Of a DNA stretch of 64,000 bases, positions 37,752 to 46,825 are shown piece by piece. The notes under the pieces are model-generated. The model saw only the letters and a program-made list of their open reading frames with translations, made no database searches and had not been told where the DNA came from. Source of the stretch: Palleronia sp. THAF1 (GTDB lineage Bacteria; Pseudomonadota; Alphaproteobacteria; Rhodobacterales; Rhodobacteraceae); NCBI RefSeq assembly GCF_009363795.1, contig NZ_CP045420.1, positions 1,469,001-1,533,000 on the forward strand, written 5' to 3'. Position 1 is the first letter of the stretch, and the number at the start of each line of letters is the position of its first letter. The translations under genes were made by a program, and so were the position numbers.

Positions 37752-38840
37752 CTAATGATCAGAGCCGCCTTTTGAAACCGCTTTGTCGCTGGTCAGGCGC
37801 GCCAGCATACGCGGCAGGCGGCGCAGGGCCTTGTACATGTCCACATGCTGATCCATCCGCACCGCCGGGTAGCCCATCATCACCCGCCCCGCAGGCACGT
37901 TCGACAGAACCTTGGTCCCGCCACCGAAGATCACGTCAGAGCCGATGGTCAGGTTATCGGCGATTCCCGTCGCCCCACCGCAAACCACCCGGTCGCCCAA
38001 CACGGTCGAGCCCGCGATGCCGGTCATGGCGGCCGCCAGACAGTGCTCGCCCATGACGACGTTGTGGGCGATGTGGATCAGGTTATCGAGCTTGCAGCCG
38101 TTGCCGATCCGGGTCGCGCGAATGGTGCCGCGGTCAACACAGGTGTTCGCCCCGATCTCGACGTCGTCGCCGATGATGACGGTGCCAAGCGAATGGATAC
38201 GAGTCCACGCCTGCTCGGTGATGTCTCCCTGATCACCCAGGCTCTCGCGCGCCTTCTCGACGCCGGACTTCTGCGGCGTCACGAAGGCCAGACCATCTGC
38301 ACCGATCAAGGCGCCCGGTTGCAGGATGATACGGTCACCGATCTGCACGCGCGCGCCCACCTTGGCACCCTGAAGGATCAGGGCATCGTCACCGATCTGC
38401 GCACCCTCTGCGATACTGACGTGGGACGCGATGCGGGCGTTCGCGCCGATCCGCGCGCCTGCGCCAATGACGACGAGCGGTCCGATAGCCGCACCCTCTC
38501 CGATTTGGGCGGTATCATCGACGATGGCGGACGGGTGGATGCCAGGCGCGATCTGCGGGCCGGGATCGAAGACCGCCGTCAGATGCGCCATCGCCAGACG
38601 CGGACGCTGCACGAACAGGGCCGCTTTCAGGCCCAATGCGCGCCAATCCGCCCCTTCCCACAGGATCGCGGCCTGCGCTGCCCCCTCGCCCAGCCGTTCA
38701 GCGTAGGCAGGCTGCATGGCGAGTGCGAGATCGCTTTGGGTGGCATCCGCGGGCTCGGAGGCGCCGGTGATCACGATAGAACCGTCACCCTCCAGCCGAG
38801 CGGAAAGAGCGGTCGCGATATCGGAAATGGTGGTCTGCAT
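37752..38840 (-). CDS. UDP-3-O-acylglucosamine N-acyltransferase (LpxD-like)
   Basis: 362 residues. A short uridine-binding N-terminal domain (1-100) precedes a left-handed beta-helix of hexapeptide repeats (IGEGAAIGPLVVIGAGARIG and on). GADGLAF and VIIGDDVEIGANTCVDRGT match LpxD; the catalytic histidine is His259 in IHIAHNV. It N-acylates UDP-3-O-acylglucosamine in lipid A synthesis. The usual lpxD neighbours (bamA, fabZ, lpxA) are absent, so it may be a second copy served by the adjacent ACP. Confidence 0.88.
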   Translation of the reverse strand: MQTTISDIATALSARLEGDGSIVITGASEPADATQSDLALAMQPAYAERLGEGAAQAAILWEGADWRALGLKAALFVQRPRLAMAHLTAVFDPGPQIAPGIHPSAIVDDTAQIGEGAAIGPLVVIGAGARIGANARIASHVSIAEGAQIGDDALILQGAKVGARVQIGDRIILQPGALIGADGLAFVTPQKSGVEKARESLGDQGDITEQAWTRIHSLGTVIIGDDVEIGANTCVDRGTIRATRIGNGCKLDNLIHIAHNVVMGEHCLAAAMTGIAGSTVLGDRVVCGGATGIADNLTIGSDVIFGGGTKVLSNVPAGRVMMGYPAVRMDQHVDMYKALRRLPRMLARLTSDKAVSKGGSDH

Positions 38841-38881
38841 GGTCGTCCCCGCCCTGTTTGTGGCCGGGGACGATACTAGGG

Positions 38882-40501
38882 TCAGCCGTCCGAAAGTGCC
38901 AGACGCGCCTGCGCGCGCGGCATGGTCACACCCTCTGCCTGCAGAGCGGACAGGATGCGCGCGTCACGACCGTAGATGTCGTCGCGATACTCCATCCCAC
39001 CGCCCGGCTTGGCGATTGCCGTGCGGTAGACGATGTGGACCGGCAATGGATCCGCCAAATTCACCCGGCTGTTCTGGCCAGAGTTGAGATAACGGTTGAA
39101 CGTCGCCTCGGGGCTTGGATCGTTCTGCAGTTCCAGCAACGCGTGACCAAACTCATACGGATCGTCCAGACGAATGCAGCCATGGCTGAAGGCACGGACA
39201 GTCTGGCTGAACAGGGACTGCGCGGGCGTGTCGTGCAGGTAGATGTTGTACTTGTTGGGGAACATGAACTTCACGCGACCCAGCGCATTGCGCGGTCCCG
39301 GCTTCTGCCGCATCGAGAACGGGAAGCTGCGCGCCGAATACTGGCTGAAGCTTCGGTTTCGACTAACGACCCGACCGTTCGACGCGATGATATCCAGATG
39401 CCCATGCGCGCCCGGATTGCGGCGCAGGCCCGGCAGGTACTCGTTCACGATGATCGAACGAGGCACGTACCAGTATGGATTGATGACCATGTGGTCCATC
39501 TCGTCGGAAAACTCCGGCGTTTCCTGACTGGACACATTCTTTCCGATCACCGACTTGGTCTCGAAGTAGACCTCTCCATCGACGACGATCTGCGCATGGA
39601 AATCGGTCAGGTTCACCCAGATGTGCCGGTCGCCCCGGTCGAAGTTCATCCAGCGCTCGCGCTCCATCGCGACAAGGACGGACCCAAGGCGATCCTCGGG
39701 CGAGACGTTCAGCTCTTCCAGCGTCTTGCCACCCACGACGCCATCGACGGCAAGGCCGTGATCGGTCTGGAACGCTTCTACGGCCTTCTGCATCGACGCG
39801 TCGAACACTTGGCTTGCTGAGCGATCCAGATACCCCATGGCGATCAAACGGTCGCGCAGACGCACGACTTCATCGCCCTGCGCGCCGCGTTCCAGCCGAG
39901 AGGCGCGCACAGGCTCTCCCCACGTGCCGTTGACGATGGCATCTTCCAGCGTCAGGCGCGCGCGGATCAAACGATTGTATTCTTGGCTTTGCGGGCCAAG
40001 GCGATCCATCACAGCGTAGGGACGGTCGCCAGAGATATCGCGCAAAAGGTCCAATCTCTGCGATTCGGGGACGGTCCGCTTGATGTCGCTGACCACACGG
40101 CCCGGCTCCAGAATACCGGTCGACATGTCGGACGCAAAACGCAGGAACAGCCGAGACAGTTCGACGTCCAGTTTCCCCATCTCACGCGGGGTGTCGGCGG
40201 CGCGCATCATCTGGCGGATGCGGTCAGCATCGTAGCGGTTGGCGGGAAGACCATGCAGCCCGGCCTTGTCGACGACCGCCAAGAAAGCGGCCCGCCTGGC
40301 GCGGTGCACAGCGTCATCACCGACCCAAAGGGGGGCGAACTTCGATTCGCGGTAGAACGCAGACAGCGCGTCATCTTCCGCAGCGGCGACCGCAATCGCT
40401 TGCGTGAAAGGCGTTACGGACTGCGCCGTAGCCGTGACGGGCGCGACAAGCGCAACAAAAGCGACGGTGGCAGCCAGCCGCTTCAAAATACCGGATTGCA
40501 T
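38882..40501 (-). CDS. L,D-transpeptidase, YcbB-like, with peptidoglycan-binding domain
   Basis: 539 residues. Signal peptide (RLAATVAFVALVAPVTATAQ), a scaffold domain, a PG_binding_1 repeat (GDEVVRLRDRL to FQTDHGLAVDGVVGGKTLEEL, about 210-265) and the YkuD catalytic domain with Cys442 in FSHGCIRLDDPYEFG. It forms 3-3 cross-links or attaches proteins to peptidoglycan. ATG 40501 follows AAGGGAATTTCG. Lies 41 bp upstream of the lpxD-like gene, possibly the operon's first gene, and divergent from a DUF882 gene. Confidence 0.93.
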   Translation of the reverse strand: MQSGILKRLAATVAFVALVAPVTATAQSVTPFTQAIAVAAAEDDALSAFYRESKFAPLWVGDDAVHRARRAAFLAVVDKAGLHGLPANRYDADRIRQMMRAADTPREMGKLDVELSRLFLRFASDMSTGILEPGRVVSDIKRTVPESQRLDLLRDISGDRPYAVMDRLGPQSQEYNRLIRARLTLEDAIVNGTWGEPVRASRLERGAQGDEVVRLRDRLIAMGYLDRSASQVFDASMQKAVEAFQTDHGLAVDGVVGGKTLEELNVSPEDRLGSVLVAMERERWMNFDRGDRHIWVNLTDFHAQIVVDGEVYFETKSVIGKNVSSQETPEFSDEMDHMVINPYWYVPRSIIVNEYLPGLRRNPGAHGHLDIIASNGRVVSRNRSFSQYSARSFPFSMRQKPGPRNALGRVKFMFPNKYNIYLHDTPAQSLFSQTVRAFSHGCIRLDDPYEFGHALLELQNDPSPEATFNRYLNSGQNSRVNLADPLPVHIVYRTAIAKPGGGMEYRDDIYGRDARILSALQAEGVTMPRAQARLALSDG

Positions 40502-40823
40502 CGAAATTCCCTTCTTAGACATCCCCACCCAACGCTAGAGACCGCCAAACCGTTGCACACAAGCGAGAATTGCAGCGTCAGAGGCTTGGTGAGCGCGCTC
40601 GTTACCAAAACAGCACGAAAATCCTTTCTGTGGACTCACGACCCCGTGATCTGTCGTTAAGCGAAAATTTGCCACTATGTGGGAACTTTTTTGAAGGTGG
40701 CCACAGGCCCCTTTCGTGAAGTCGTATCTCGTGGCATAGATTTCGAACGCTCAAGGGGACTCGGGCGACATCGCGGTCAACGCGGGACACGACGCAGGTT
40801 ACTAGAAAACGGGACATTTCCAC
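40502..40823. promoter_or_regulatory. 322-bp divergent control region between L,D-transpeptidase and DUF882 genes
   Basis: No open frame with a ribosome-binding site is present. The middle is relatively AT-rich (40600-40700), as expected for back-to-back promoters. A partial CtrA-like half site (TTAA at 40657, spacer of 7, TTTG) is visible but incomplete. Nothing else is recognised. Confidence 0.5.
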
Positions 40824-41390
40824 ATGACGATCAAGCAGACCGGTCTGACCCGGCGCGCGCTGCTGGGCGCTTTCGCGGCCACAAGCGTCATCGCGGCACC
40901 CACCTACTCCAACGCATTCGGCATCCTTCGCGGTGCGGGCGATATTCGCCGGATCAAGATGTATTCGGGCCGTACGGGCGAGAGCATCGACACGATCTAC
41001 TGGATCGAAGGCAACTACATCAAAGACGCGCTGGCCGAAGTGCACCACTTCATGCGCGACTGGCGCAACAACAAGGTCAGCGCGATCGACACGCGCACGA
41101 TCGACATCATGGCCGCCAGCCACAACCTGATGGACACGGCAGAGCCCTACATGCTGATTTCCGGCTACCGCTCGCCCGAGACGAACAACATGCTGCGCGC
41201 CCGCTCGTCCGGCGTTGCGAAGAACTCGCGTCACCTGCGCGGTGAAGCTGCCGACCTGTCGATGAAGTCGCGCTCGGTGAACCAAATGTATCGCGCGGCT
41301 TCTGCCTGTGCGGCAGGCGGCGTCGGGCGCTACTCCTCGTCCAACTTCGTTCACATGGACTGTGGTCCCGTCCGCTCTTGGGGCCGGTAA
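40824..41390 (+). CDS. DUF882 / YcbK-type peptidase with Tat signal
   Basis: 188 residues. The twin-arginine signal reads TRRALLGAFAATSVIAA. The DUF882 domain belongs to the M15-like metallopeptidases; metal ligands appear in SGYRSPETNNML, SRHLRGEAADLSM and FVHMDCGPVRSWGR (His/Asp/His set). E. coli YcbK lies next to the L,D-transpeptidase YcbB, and here too the two genes are neighbours, divergent across 322 bp. It probably trims peptidoglycan peptides in the periplasm. Confidence 0.92.
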   Translation: MTIKQTGLTRRALLGAFAATSVIAAPTYSNAFGILRGAGDIRRIKMYSGRTGESIDTIYWIEGNYIKDALAEVHHFMRDWRNNKVSAIDTRTIDIMAASHNLMDTAEPYMLISGYRSPETNNMLRARSSGVAKNSRHLRGEAADLSMKSRSVNQMYRAASACAAGGVGRYSSSNFVHMDCGPVRSWGR

Positions 41391-41414
41391 GGCCAGCCAT
41401 CGGATCCGTCGATG

Positions 41415-41438
41415 AAGCCCGCCACACGCGGGCTTTTT
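41415..41438 (+). terminator. intrinsic terminator of the DUF882 gene
   Basis: AAGCCCGC (41415-41422), loop CACAC-like, GCGGGCTT (41428-41435), then TTT. It begins 25 nt after the stop codon. The convergent GNAT gene ends at 41438, within the T-run. Confidence 0.85.
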
Positions 41439-41911
41439 CATGCGCGGTCGAGCGTGAGGACCTTGTGTACGCGTCCGTCTTCCTCGCGCTCCATCACAAA
41501 CCCCATGGCGTCGTAATAGCCCAAGCCTTCGGCGTTGCTGGTCGTGATGGCCGCGTCGATTCGGGTAAGGCCCGCGTCGAGCGCCGCCTGCAGGCTATGC
41601 GCCATCATCTTGCGCCCCACACCATTCCCAGCCGCGTCGGGGTGGACGTGGGTGCCGATGTAACCGTCGCCCTCTGCCACGTCGAACGGACGGTCTGATC
41701 CCGCACGGTTGAGGATCTGAATCCCGACGATTCGGCCATCTAGCTCTGCCACGACCGTCGAAATCGGGCCGTCGCTCAGATACTCCGACCGCACGAAGTC
41801 CTCATCCGATGGGCGCGTCCGCTTTCCCGCCGCCGTCAGGGCTTGCAGCATGGCGGAAACGCCCGGTGCATCCGCCGGTGTCCCTGCGCGGACGAAAACA
41901 TCAGATGTCAT
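41438..41911 (-). CDS. GNAT-family N-acetyltransferase
   Basis: 157 residues with the acetyl-CoA pyrophosphate loop AAGNGVGRKMM and the preceding strand YIGTHVHPD. It resembles RimI-like or small-molecule acetyltransferases; the substrate cannot be told. Its start overlaps the hflX stop by 11 nt, so it is the last gene of the hfq-hflX transcript in this organism. Confidence 0.85.
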   Translation of the reverse strand: MTSDVFVRAGTPADAPGVSAMLQALTAAGKRTRPSDEDFVRSEYLSDGPISTVVAELDGRIVGIQILNRAGSDRPFDVAEGDGYIGTHVHPDAAGNGVGRKMMAHSLQAALDAGLTRIDAAITTSNAEGLGYYDAMGFVMEREEDGRVHKVLTLDRA

Positions 41912-43157
41912 GGAAGGCCCTTGCTTGCCTGCGCGTCCAGTTCACCGTGACATGCAGCCCGTCTTCGCCCTGCCGCTCGTCTTCGACGACGCCCTGCTCG
42001 TACAGCCATGCACGCCGCTTGCCAGCGCTGAACGGCAGCGCCAACTCCTTGCGAGACCGCTTTTCGTCCAGCGCGTCCTCGATGGCATCCAACAGGTCCG
42101 GCACGCCATCGCCGGTCAGGGCCGATACCGTCTCAACCTCATCCCGGCGTTCGGCGGTCTTGATCAGCGTGGATCGATCCTCTGGCGAAAGCTGGTCCGT
42201 CTTGTTCCAGACCTCGATCAACGGCACGTCATCCGACACACCCAGATCGCCCAGAATGCGCATAACATCTTCGGCCTGCTCTTCCGTGCCCGCGTGGCTA
42301 ATATCGCGCACATGGACGATCAGATCGGCGGCCAAGACCTCTTCCAGCGTGGCGCGGAAGGCCGCGACAAGCTGCGTCGGCAGGTTGGAAATGAAGCCCA
42401 CCGTATCCGACAGAATCACCTGCTTGCCCGCCGGCATCTCGACGGCGCGCATCGTGGGGTCGAGCGTGGCGAACAGCATGTCTTCCGCCATCACCTCTGC
42501 GCCAGTCATGCGATTGAACAGCGTGGATTTGCCCGCGTTCGTATAGCCGACCAGCGCGACAATGGGGAACGGCACCTTCGCGCGCGCGGCGCGGTGCAGT
42601 TCCCGCGTTTTCACAACTTTCTCCAGTTGCTTCTTCAGCCGGTTCAATTGCTCGTCGATGGCGCGGCGGTCCGCCTCGATCTGCGTTTCGCCGGGACCAC
42701 CGACGAAGCCAAGGCCACCGCGCTGCCGTTCAAGGTGCGTCCAGGCACGAACAAGGCGCGTGCGCTGGTAAGACAGGTGCGCCATCTCGACCTGCAGCAC
42801 ACCTTCGCGGGTGCGCGCACGGTCGCTGAAGATCTCCAGGATCAGGCCCGTCCTGTCCAGAAGCTTGGTGCCCCAAGCCTTTTCCAAATTGCGTTGCTGC
42901 ACCGGAGAGACCGGGCCGTCGATCAAGACAAGGCCGATATCCTCGGCCTCGATATGCTGGCGCAGTTCTTCCATCTTGCCGGTGCCGAACAGGTGGCCGG
43001 GATGGGCGCGCGGCAGGCGCACGACCTGCCCGCCCATCACGTCCAATCCCGGCAGCGCATGTGCCAGAGAGATTGCTTCTTCCAGCGCGGGCTGCGGCTC
43101 ACGCCGATCGCGCTCTGTCTGAATGTCGGGGTGCAGAACCCATGCGTTTGTGGTCAT
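41901..43157 (-). CDS. hflX: ribosome-associated GTPase HflX
   Basis: 418 residues. N-terminal HflX domain (PGHLFGTGKMEEL, FIDGPVSPVQQRNLEK-like LIDGPVSPVQQRNLEK), the hinge ERQRGGLGFVGGPGETQIE, then the G domain with GYTNAGKST, DTVGFISNLP and NKTD. HflX splits stalled 70S ribosomes during heat or other stress. The hfq-hflX pairing is widely conserved in proteobacteria. Start is 39 bp after the hfq stop. Confidence 0.97.
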   Translation of the reverse strand: MTTNAWVLHPDIQTERDRREPQPALEEAISLAHALPGLDVMGGQVVRLPRAHPGHLFGTGKMEELRQHIEAEDIGLVLIDGPVSPVQQRNLEKAWGTKLLDRTGLILEIFSDRARTREGVLQVEMAHLSYQRTRLVRAWTHLERQRGGLGFVGGPGETQIEADRRAIDEQLNRLKKQLEKVVKTRELHRAARAKVPFPIVALVGYTNAGKSTLFNRMTGAEVMAEDMLFATLDPTMRAVEMPAGKQVILSDTVGFISNLPTQLVAAFRATLEEVLAADLIVHVRDISHAGTEEQAEDVMRILGDLGVSDDVPLIEVWNKTDQLSPEDRSTLIKTAERRDEVETVSALTGDGVPDLLDAIEDALDEKRSRKELALPFSAGKRRAWLYEQGVVEDERQGEDGLHVTVNWTRRQARAFHDI

Positions 43158-43196
43158 GCTGGCGAACGCACGGAGACCCCGTGCGGTTTCGCGAAA

Positions 43197-43442
43197 TCAC
43201 GCACCGGGATCGGTATCGCCATCATACAGCTGAATCGGCTGGCTGGGCATGATCGTCGAGATCGCGCCCTTGAACACCAGCTGCGATTGCCCGTCGCGGC
43301 GCAACAGCACGCAAAAATTGTCGAACCACGTGATGACACCCTGCAGCTTGACGCCGTTGATCAGAAAGATCGTCACGGGCACCTTCGTCTTGCGAACGTG
43401 GTTCAGGAATGTCTCTTGCAGATTTTGCTTTTCGCCGGCCAT
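43197..43442 (-). CDS. hfq: RNA chaperone Hfq
   Basis: 81 residues. Sm1 region [20 protein letters not shown] and Sm2 [11 protein letters not shown], with Q-N-F contacts for the proximal face, are typical; the C-terminal tail is short, as in alphaproteobacteria. The hexamer binds sRNA and mRNA. AGGGACGG precedes the ATG. A near-consensus -10 box lies upstream at 43460, suggesting hfq has its own promoter within the trk-hfq-hflX block. Confidence 0.98.
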   Translation of the reverse strand: MAGEKQNLQETFLNHVRKTKVPVTIFLINGVKLQGVITWFDNFCVLLRRDGQSQLVFKGAISTIMPSQPIQLYDGDTDPGA

Positions 43443-43459
43443 GCGAACACCGTCCCTAA

Positions 43460-43465
43460 ATTATA
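43460..43465 (-). promoter_or_regulatory. candidate -10 box of an hfq promoter
   Basis: Read leftward the sequence is TATAAT, an exact consensus -10 in otherwise GC-rich DNA, within GACTATAATTTAGGG. The -35 region (GATCAAG) is poor. Transcription would begin about 10 nt before the hfq ATG, giving a very short leader, so the call is tentative. Confidence 0.35.
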
Positions 43466-43555
43466 GTCTTTTTATTCCCGCGCTTGATCGGCGGTTGGTG
43501 ACGGGGGGCATTATGAAGGGCAAGCGCTTGAGAGGCCAGACAAAACTTGAACGGA

Positions 43556-45064
43556 TCAGGCGCGCCAGAAATCGCGGTTGAACAAAGCAACGATCGCCAG
43601 CGTCTCCATCCGCCCCAGAACCATGACGAAGGCCAGGATAACCCGCGCGGCAAGGCCCTGATCGGCGTAAAGGATCGGCGCGCCGCCGCCGACGTCGGCC
43701 AACGGCCCGGTGTTCGACAGCGCCGCGACCGACAGAACCATCGCCTCCTCGAAGCCAAGTCCTGCTAAAGTCAAAGCCGCCATGGTCACGGCAAGAACGA
43801 TGGCAAACAGCATGAAAAAGATCCACGCAACGAACGCACCCTCGCGCCGCAGCCTGCGTCCGCGCGATCCCGATCCGCCGATGGAATTGGGATAGACCAG
43901 CCGCCCCATCTCTCGCGCGCCGTGTTTGTAGAGCGCATAGATACGCAAAAGCTTCACCCCGCCTGCGGTGGTCGCGACGCCGCCCCCCAGCAGCGCCAGC
44001 CCGATCAGGACCAGCCCCGGCGTGGGCAAACCGGACCAGAAGCGCGCATCCTCGAAAGAGCTGCTCTCAAACCCGGTCGTGGTCAGAAAACTGAGCGTCG
44101 TGAAGGTTGCCCCCCACAGCGCCTGAATGGCCGCCCCCAGGTCATCCTGCCCCTCGTTCTCGATCGAGCCAAGAAAGTGGCGCAGGAACAGGAAGGCGGG
44201 CACCATGACGACTAGGATCGCCGCTAGGCGTATCTCGGGGTCCTTCAGCAGCACACCCCGCTCGCGATTGATGAAGTCGTTGCGGAAGGTCAGGCGCGAC
44301 ACGCCGAAGATCAGGAAGACGAAGATCAGCATTTCGGGCAGAATCGTCTCTCCGCGCCAGCCGCCCGGCACGATGCCAGAGGTCGACATCGTGGACATGG
44401 CAAGGATCGCACCGGTCGTACCGCTGGTGCCTGTCAGCGCAAGTCCGATCCACAGGATCAACGTCAGGCCTGCGTAGATCGGGGCAAGGCGCACGGCATA
44501 GCGTCTTAACCGTTCTCCGGGCCGAACCGCCCGCCTCTCGCGTAACGCGGTGCGGCCCGCAGCCGTCAAATCGGTCGCCACAACCTCGAAGCCACCCAGG
44601 TTCAACGGTGCAAGGATCGCCAGCGCGGACACCCAGAACAGCAGCCCGCCCATCCAACCGACCATCGCCCGCCACAGGTGCAAAGTCGGGGGCAATTGCC
44701 CCTCGCCGGGATACAGCGTGGCGCCGGTGGTGGTCAGGCAAGAGATCATCTCGAACCAAGCGTTGCCGATATATGCGTCCCCAAGGGCCTCTCGGAATGG
44801 CACCGCCAGCATCAAGGGCAGCAGCACCAAAGCGCCAACCAGTCCTGTCAGCTGCGCGCGGGTCGAGCCTTCGCGCCCTCGCGTGCCCAACGCGACGGCA
44901 AGGAACGCGAACAGGATCAGGAACACGATGCCGGAATAAAAGAACGAGCGTGCGGTGTGCAGGTAGCGCAGCTGGTAGGCGTGGATCGCGGGCGCGAACA
45001 TCGCTGCCGCGCCCAGCCCCTGCAGGATCAGCAGGAACGGCAGCCGCTGAAGGGTGCGACGCAT
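43556..45064 (-). CDS. trkH: Trk potassium uptake membrane subunit TrkH
   Basis: 502 residues, about ten spans arranged as four M1-P-M2 repeats; selectivity-loop pieces TTTGATLYPGE, GTTGAILAMSTMSTSGIVP and TTTGFESSSFED fit the TrkH/KtrB family. It forms the K+ channel-like pore gated by TrkA. Its ATG overlaps the trkA stop (ATGA). Downstream hfq follows after 113 bp. Confidence 0.96.
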   Translation of the reverse strand: MRRTLQRLPFLLILQGLGAAAMFAPAIHAYQLRYLHTARSFFYSGIVFLILFAFLAVALGTRGREGSTRAQLTGLVGALVLLPLMLAVPFREALGDAYIGNAWFEMISCLTTTGATLYPGEGQLPPTLHLWRAMVGWMGGLLFWVSALAILAPLNLGGFEVVATDLTAAGRTALRERRAVRPGERLRRYAVRLAPIYAGLTLILWIGLALTGTSGTTGAILAMSTMSTSGIVPGGWRGETILPEMLIFVFLIFGVSRLTFRNDFINRERGVLLKDPEIRLAAILVVMVPAFLFLRHFLGSIENEGQDDLGAAIQALWGATFTTLSFLTTTGFESSSFEDARFWSGLPTPGLVLIGLALLGGGVATTAGGVKLLRIYALYKHGAREMGRLVYPNSIGGSGSRGRRLRREGAFVAWIFFMLFAIVLAVTMAALTLAGLGFEEAMVLSVAALSNTGPLADVGGGAPILYADQGLAARVILAFVMVLGRMETLAIVALFNRDFWRA

Positions 45065-46440
45065 CAGAAGAAGTCGATCGCGACCTGGAACAGCCGCTCG
45101 ACCGCCGGGACATCCGCCGCCAGCGCGAAGATCACGATGATATCGCTTTCCTCGATCCGCGTCGTCCCGGTCGGCTTGACGATCTTGCCGCCCTTTTGCA
45201 CCGCGCCCACCAAAGCACCTTCCGGGAAGTCGATGTCGCGGATCAGCTGGCCCGCGATGGGAGAGGTGGACAGCACCTGCGCCTCGATGACCTCTGCCTC
45301 TGCATCACCGACGGAATAGACGTTGCGCACCCGTCCGTGGCGCACGTGACGCAGGATCGACGACACGGTGGTCGCGCGCGGATTGACGAAGGCGTCGATT
45401 CCCAAGGGCCGCATGAGGCCCTGAAGCGACGGGTCGTTGACAAGGCAGACGGCCATCTTCGCGCCGGCCTGCTTTGCGCGCACGGCGGCCAGAAGGTTGG
45501 TCTTGTCGTCATCGGTCACGCACAGGATCGAATCGGCCTTTCCTATAGAGGCCTCATCGAGCAGTTCCCGCTTCAGCCCGTCGCCGTTAAGCACGATGGT
45601 GCGTTCCAGAACGTCGGCGGCGCGCTCGGCGGTGCGGCGGTCCTTCTCGATCATCCGGACGCGCACACGCCACTCTGGCCCTTCAAGCTGCTGCGCGACC
45701 ATCAGACCCACGTTACCGCCGCCAAGGATCACCACACGGTCCTGTTTGGTGACAGCTTTGCCGAAGATATCCAGCACGCGATCCTTGTCGTCGCGGTGGG
45801 CCAGAACATAGATGTCGTCACCAGCGAACAACTGATCGCCCGGCTCCGGCGCGAACAGCTGACCGGACCGGCGTACGCCGACAACAATTGCGCGCAGGGT
45901 CGAGAACAGGTCGGTCAACTGCTTCAACGGCGTGTTCAGCACCGGGCAGTCATCGGTCAGCCCTATCCCCAGAAGCTGCACGCGGCCTTCCATGAATAGC
46001 TGCGTGTCGAAAGCCGAGGGTGAGGACAGACGGCGCAAAGCGGCCTCGGCGACCTCTTTCTCGGGGCTGATCACCACGTCGATGGGCAGGTGGTCGCGGC
46101 GGTAAAGGTCCGAATAGATCGCATCCAGATAACTTTGCGCCCGAAGGCGTGCGATCTTGCGCGGCACGGCAAAGACCGAATGGGCGACCTGACAAGTGAC
46201 CATGTTCACCTCGTCCGAATGGGTCGCGGCGATGATCATGTCGGCGTCTCGCGCACCCGCGCGATCCAGCACGTCAGGATAGCTTGCATGTCCCGCAATC
46301 CCCTGCACGTCCAGCGTATCGGTGGCCTGCCGCACAAGATCGGCATTGTTGTCGACGACGGTGACGTCGTTCTGCTCACCGGCCAGGTGCCGGGCGATTT
46401 GCCAGCCGACCTGACCCGCACCGCAGATGATGATTTGCAT
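45064..46440 (-). CDS. trkA: Trk system regulatory NAD-binding protein TrkA
   Basis: 458 residues, two tandem RCK units: first Rossmann motif IICGAGQVGWQIA (3-15), TrkA-C around 140-220, second motif VVILGGGNVGLMVAQ near 235, second TrkA-C at the end. It gates TrkH in response to nucleotides. The ATG at 46440 lacks a strong ribosome-binding site. Located between the ntr genes and hfq, as in many alphaproteobacteria. Confidence 0.97.
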   Translation of the reverse strand: MQIIICGAGQVGWQIARHLAGEQNDVTVVDNNADLVRQATDTLDVQGIAGHASYPDVLDRAGARDADMIIAATHSDEVNMVTCQVAHSVFAVPRKIARLRAQSYLDAIYSDLYRRDHLPIDVVISPEKEVAEAALRRLSSPSAFDTQLFMEGRVQLLGIGLTDDCPVLNTPLKQLTDLFSTLRAIVVGVRRSGQLFAPEPGDQLFAGDDIYVLAHRDDKDRVLDIFGKAVTKQDRVVILGGGNVGLMVAQQLEGPEWRVRVRMIEKDRRTAERAADVLERTIVLNGDGLKRELLDEASIGKADSILCVTDDDKTNLLAAVRAKQAGAKMAVCLVNDPSLQGLMRPLGIDAFVNPRATTVSSILRHVRHGRVRNVYSVGDAEAEVIEAQVLSTSPIAGQLIRDIDFPEGALVGAVQKGGKIVKPTGTTRIEESDIIVIFALAADVPAVERLFQVAIDFF

Positions 46441-46550
46441 GGGAACACTCTTTTGCGCGTGGCGTGGCGGTTTCGCGCTTGTCGCATGGGGCCATGGGGC
46501 GTTCAAGCGCGGGGCGTTGCGTATGGCTGCGGCATCCCCACTTGTGGGCC

Positions 46551-46814
46551 ATGACCAAATTCAAGACCCTCCCCAGCCCCTGCATCGGCGTCTGCACCTT
46601 CAAGCGGCAGGGACACTGCATCGCCTGCTCGATGACAAAGGAGCAGAAAAAGCTGGTGAAGCGGCTCAAGAAGCCCACGCAGCGCGATGCGTTCCTGACC
46701 CTGCTGATCCACCAGCAGCGCAGCTTGGGGCGCTACGCACATTGGCGCGCGGCCTATCTGAAGAAGCTGGCGAAGAAAGACCGCCCGGTGCCACCGCTGC
46801 TGCGCAATACTTAA
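46551..46814 (+). CDS. DUF1289 domain protein
   Basis: 87 residues. The N-terminal cysteine cluster (SPCIGVCTFKRQGHCIAC) is the DUF1289 signature and could bind a metal or Fe-S cluster. The rest is basic (KKLVKRLKK, AYLKKLAKKDR). Start ATG 46551 is chosen because the family begins just before PSPCIGVC; upstream residues look non-coding. Divergent from trkA, convergent with the hydrolase gene. Confidence 0.82.
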   Translation: MTKFKTLPSPCIGVCTFKRQGHCIACSMTKEQKKLVKRLKKPTQRDAFLTLLIHQQRSLGRYAHWRAAYLKKLAKKDRPVPPLLRNT

Positions 46815-46825
46815 GGTCGTTAATC

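Noticed and set aside
40657-40671. CtrA-like site TTAA-N7-TTTG upstream of the DUF882 gene
   Set aside because: Only one half matches TTAA and no -10 or second site supports it.
43513-43581. A 22-codon basic ORF (MKGKRLRGQTKLERIRRARN...) on the + strand with GGGGGGC upstream
   Set aside because: It lies antisense to the trkH 3' end, has no terminator or promoter, and basic peptides arise easily in this composition. Kept only as a curiosity.
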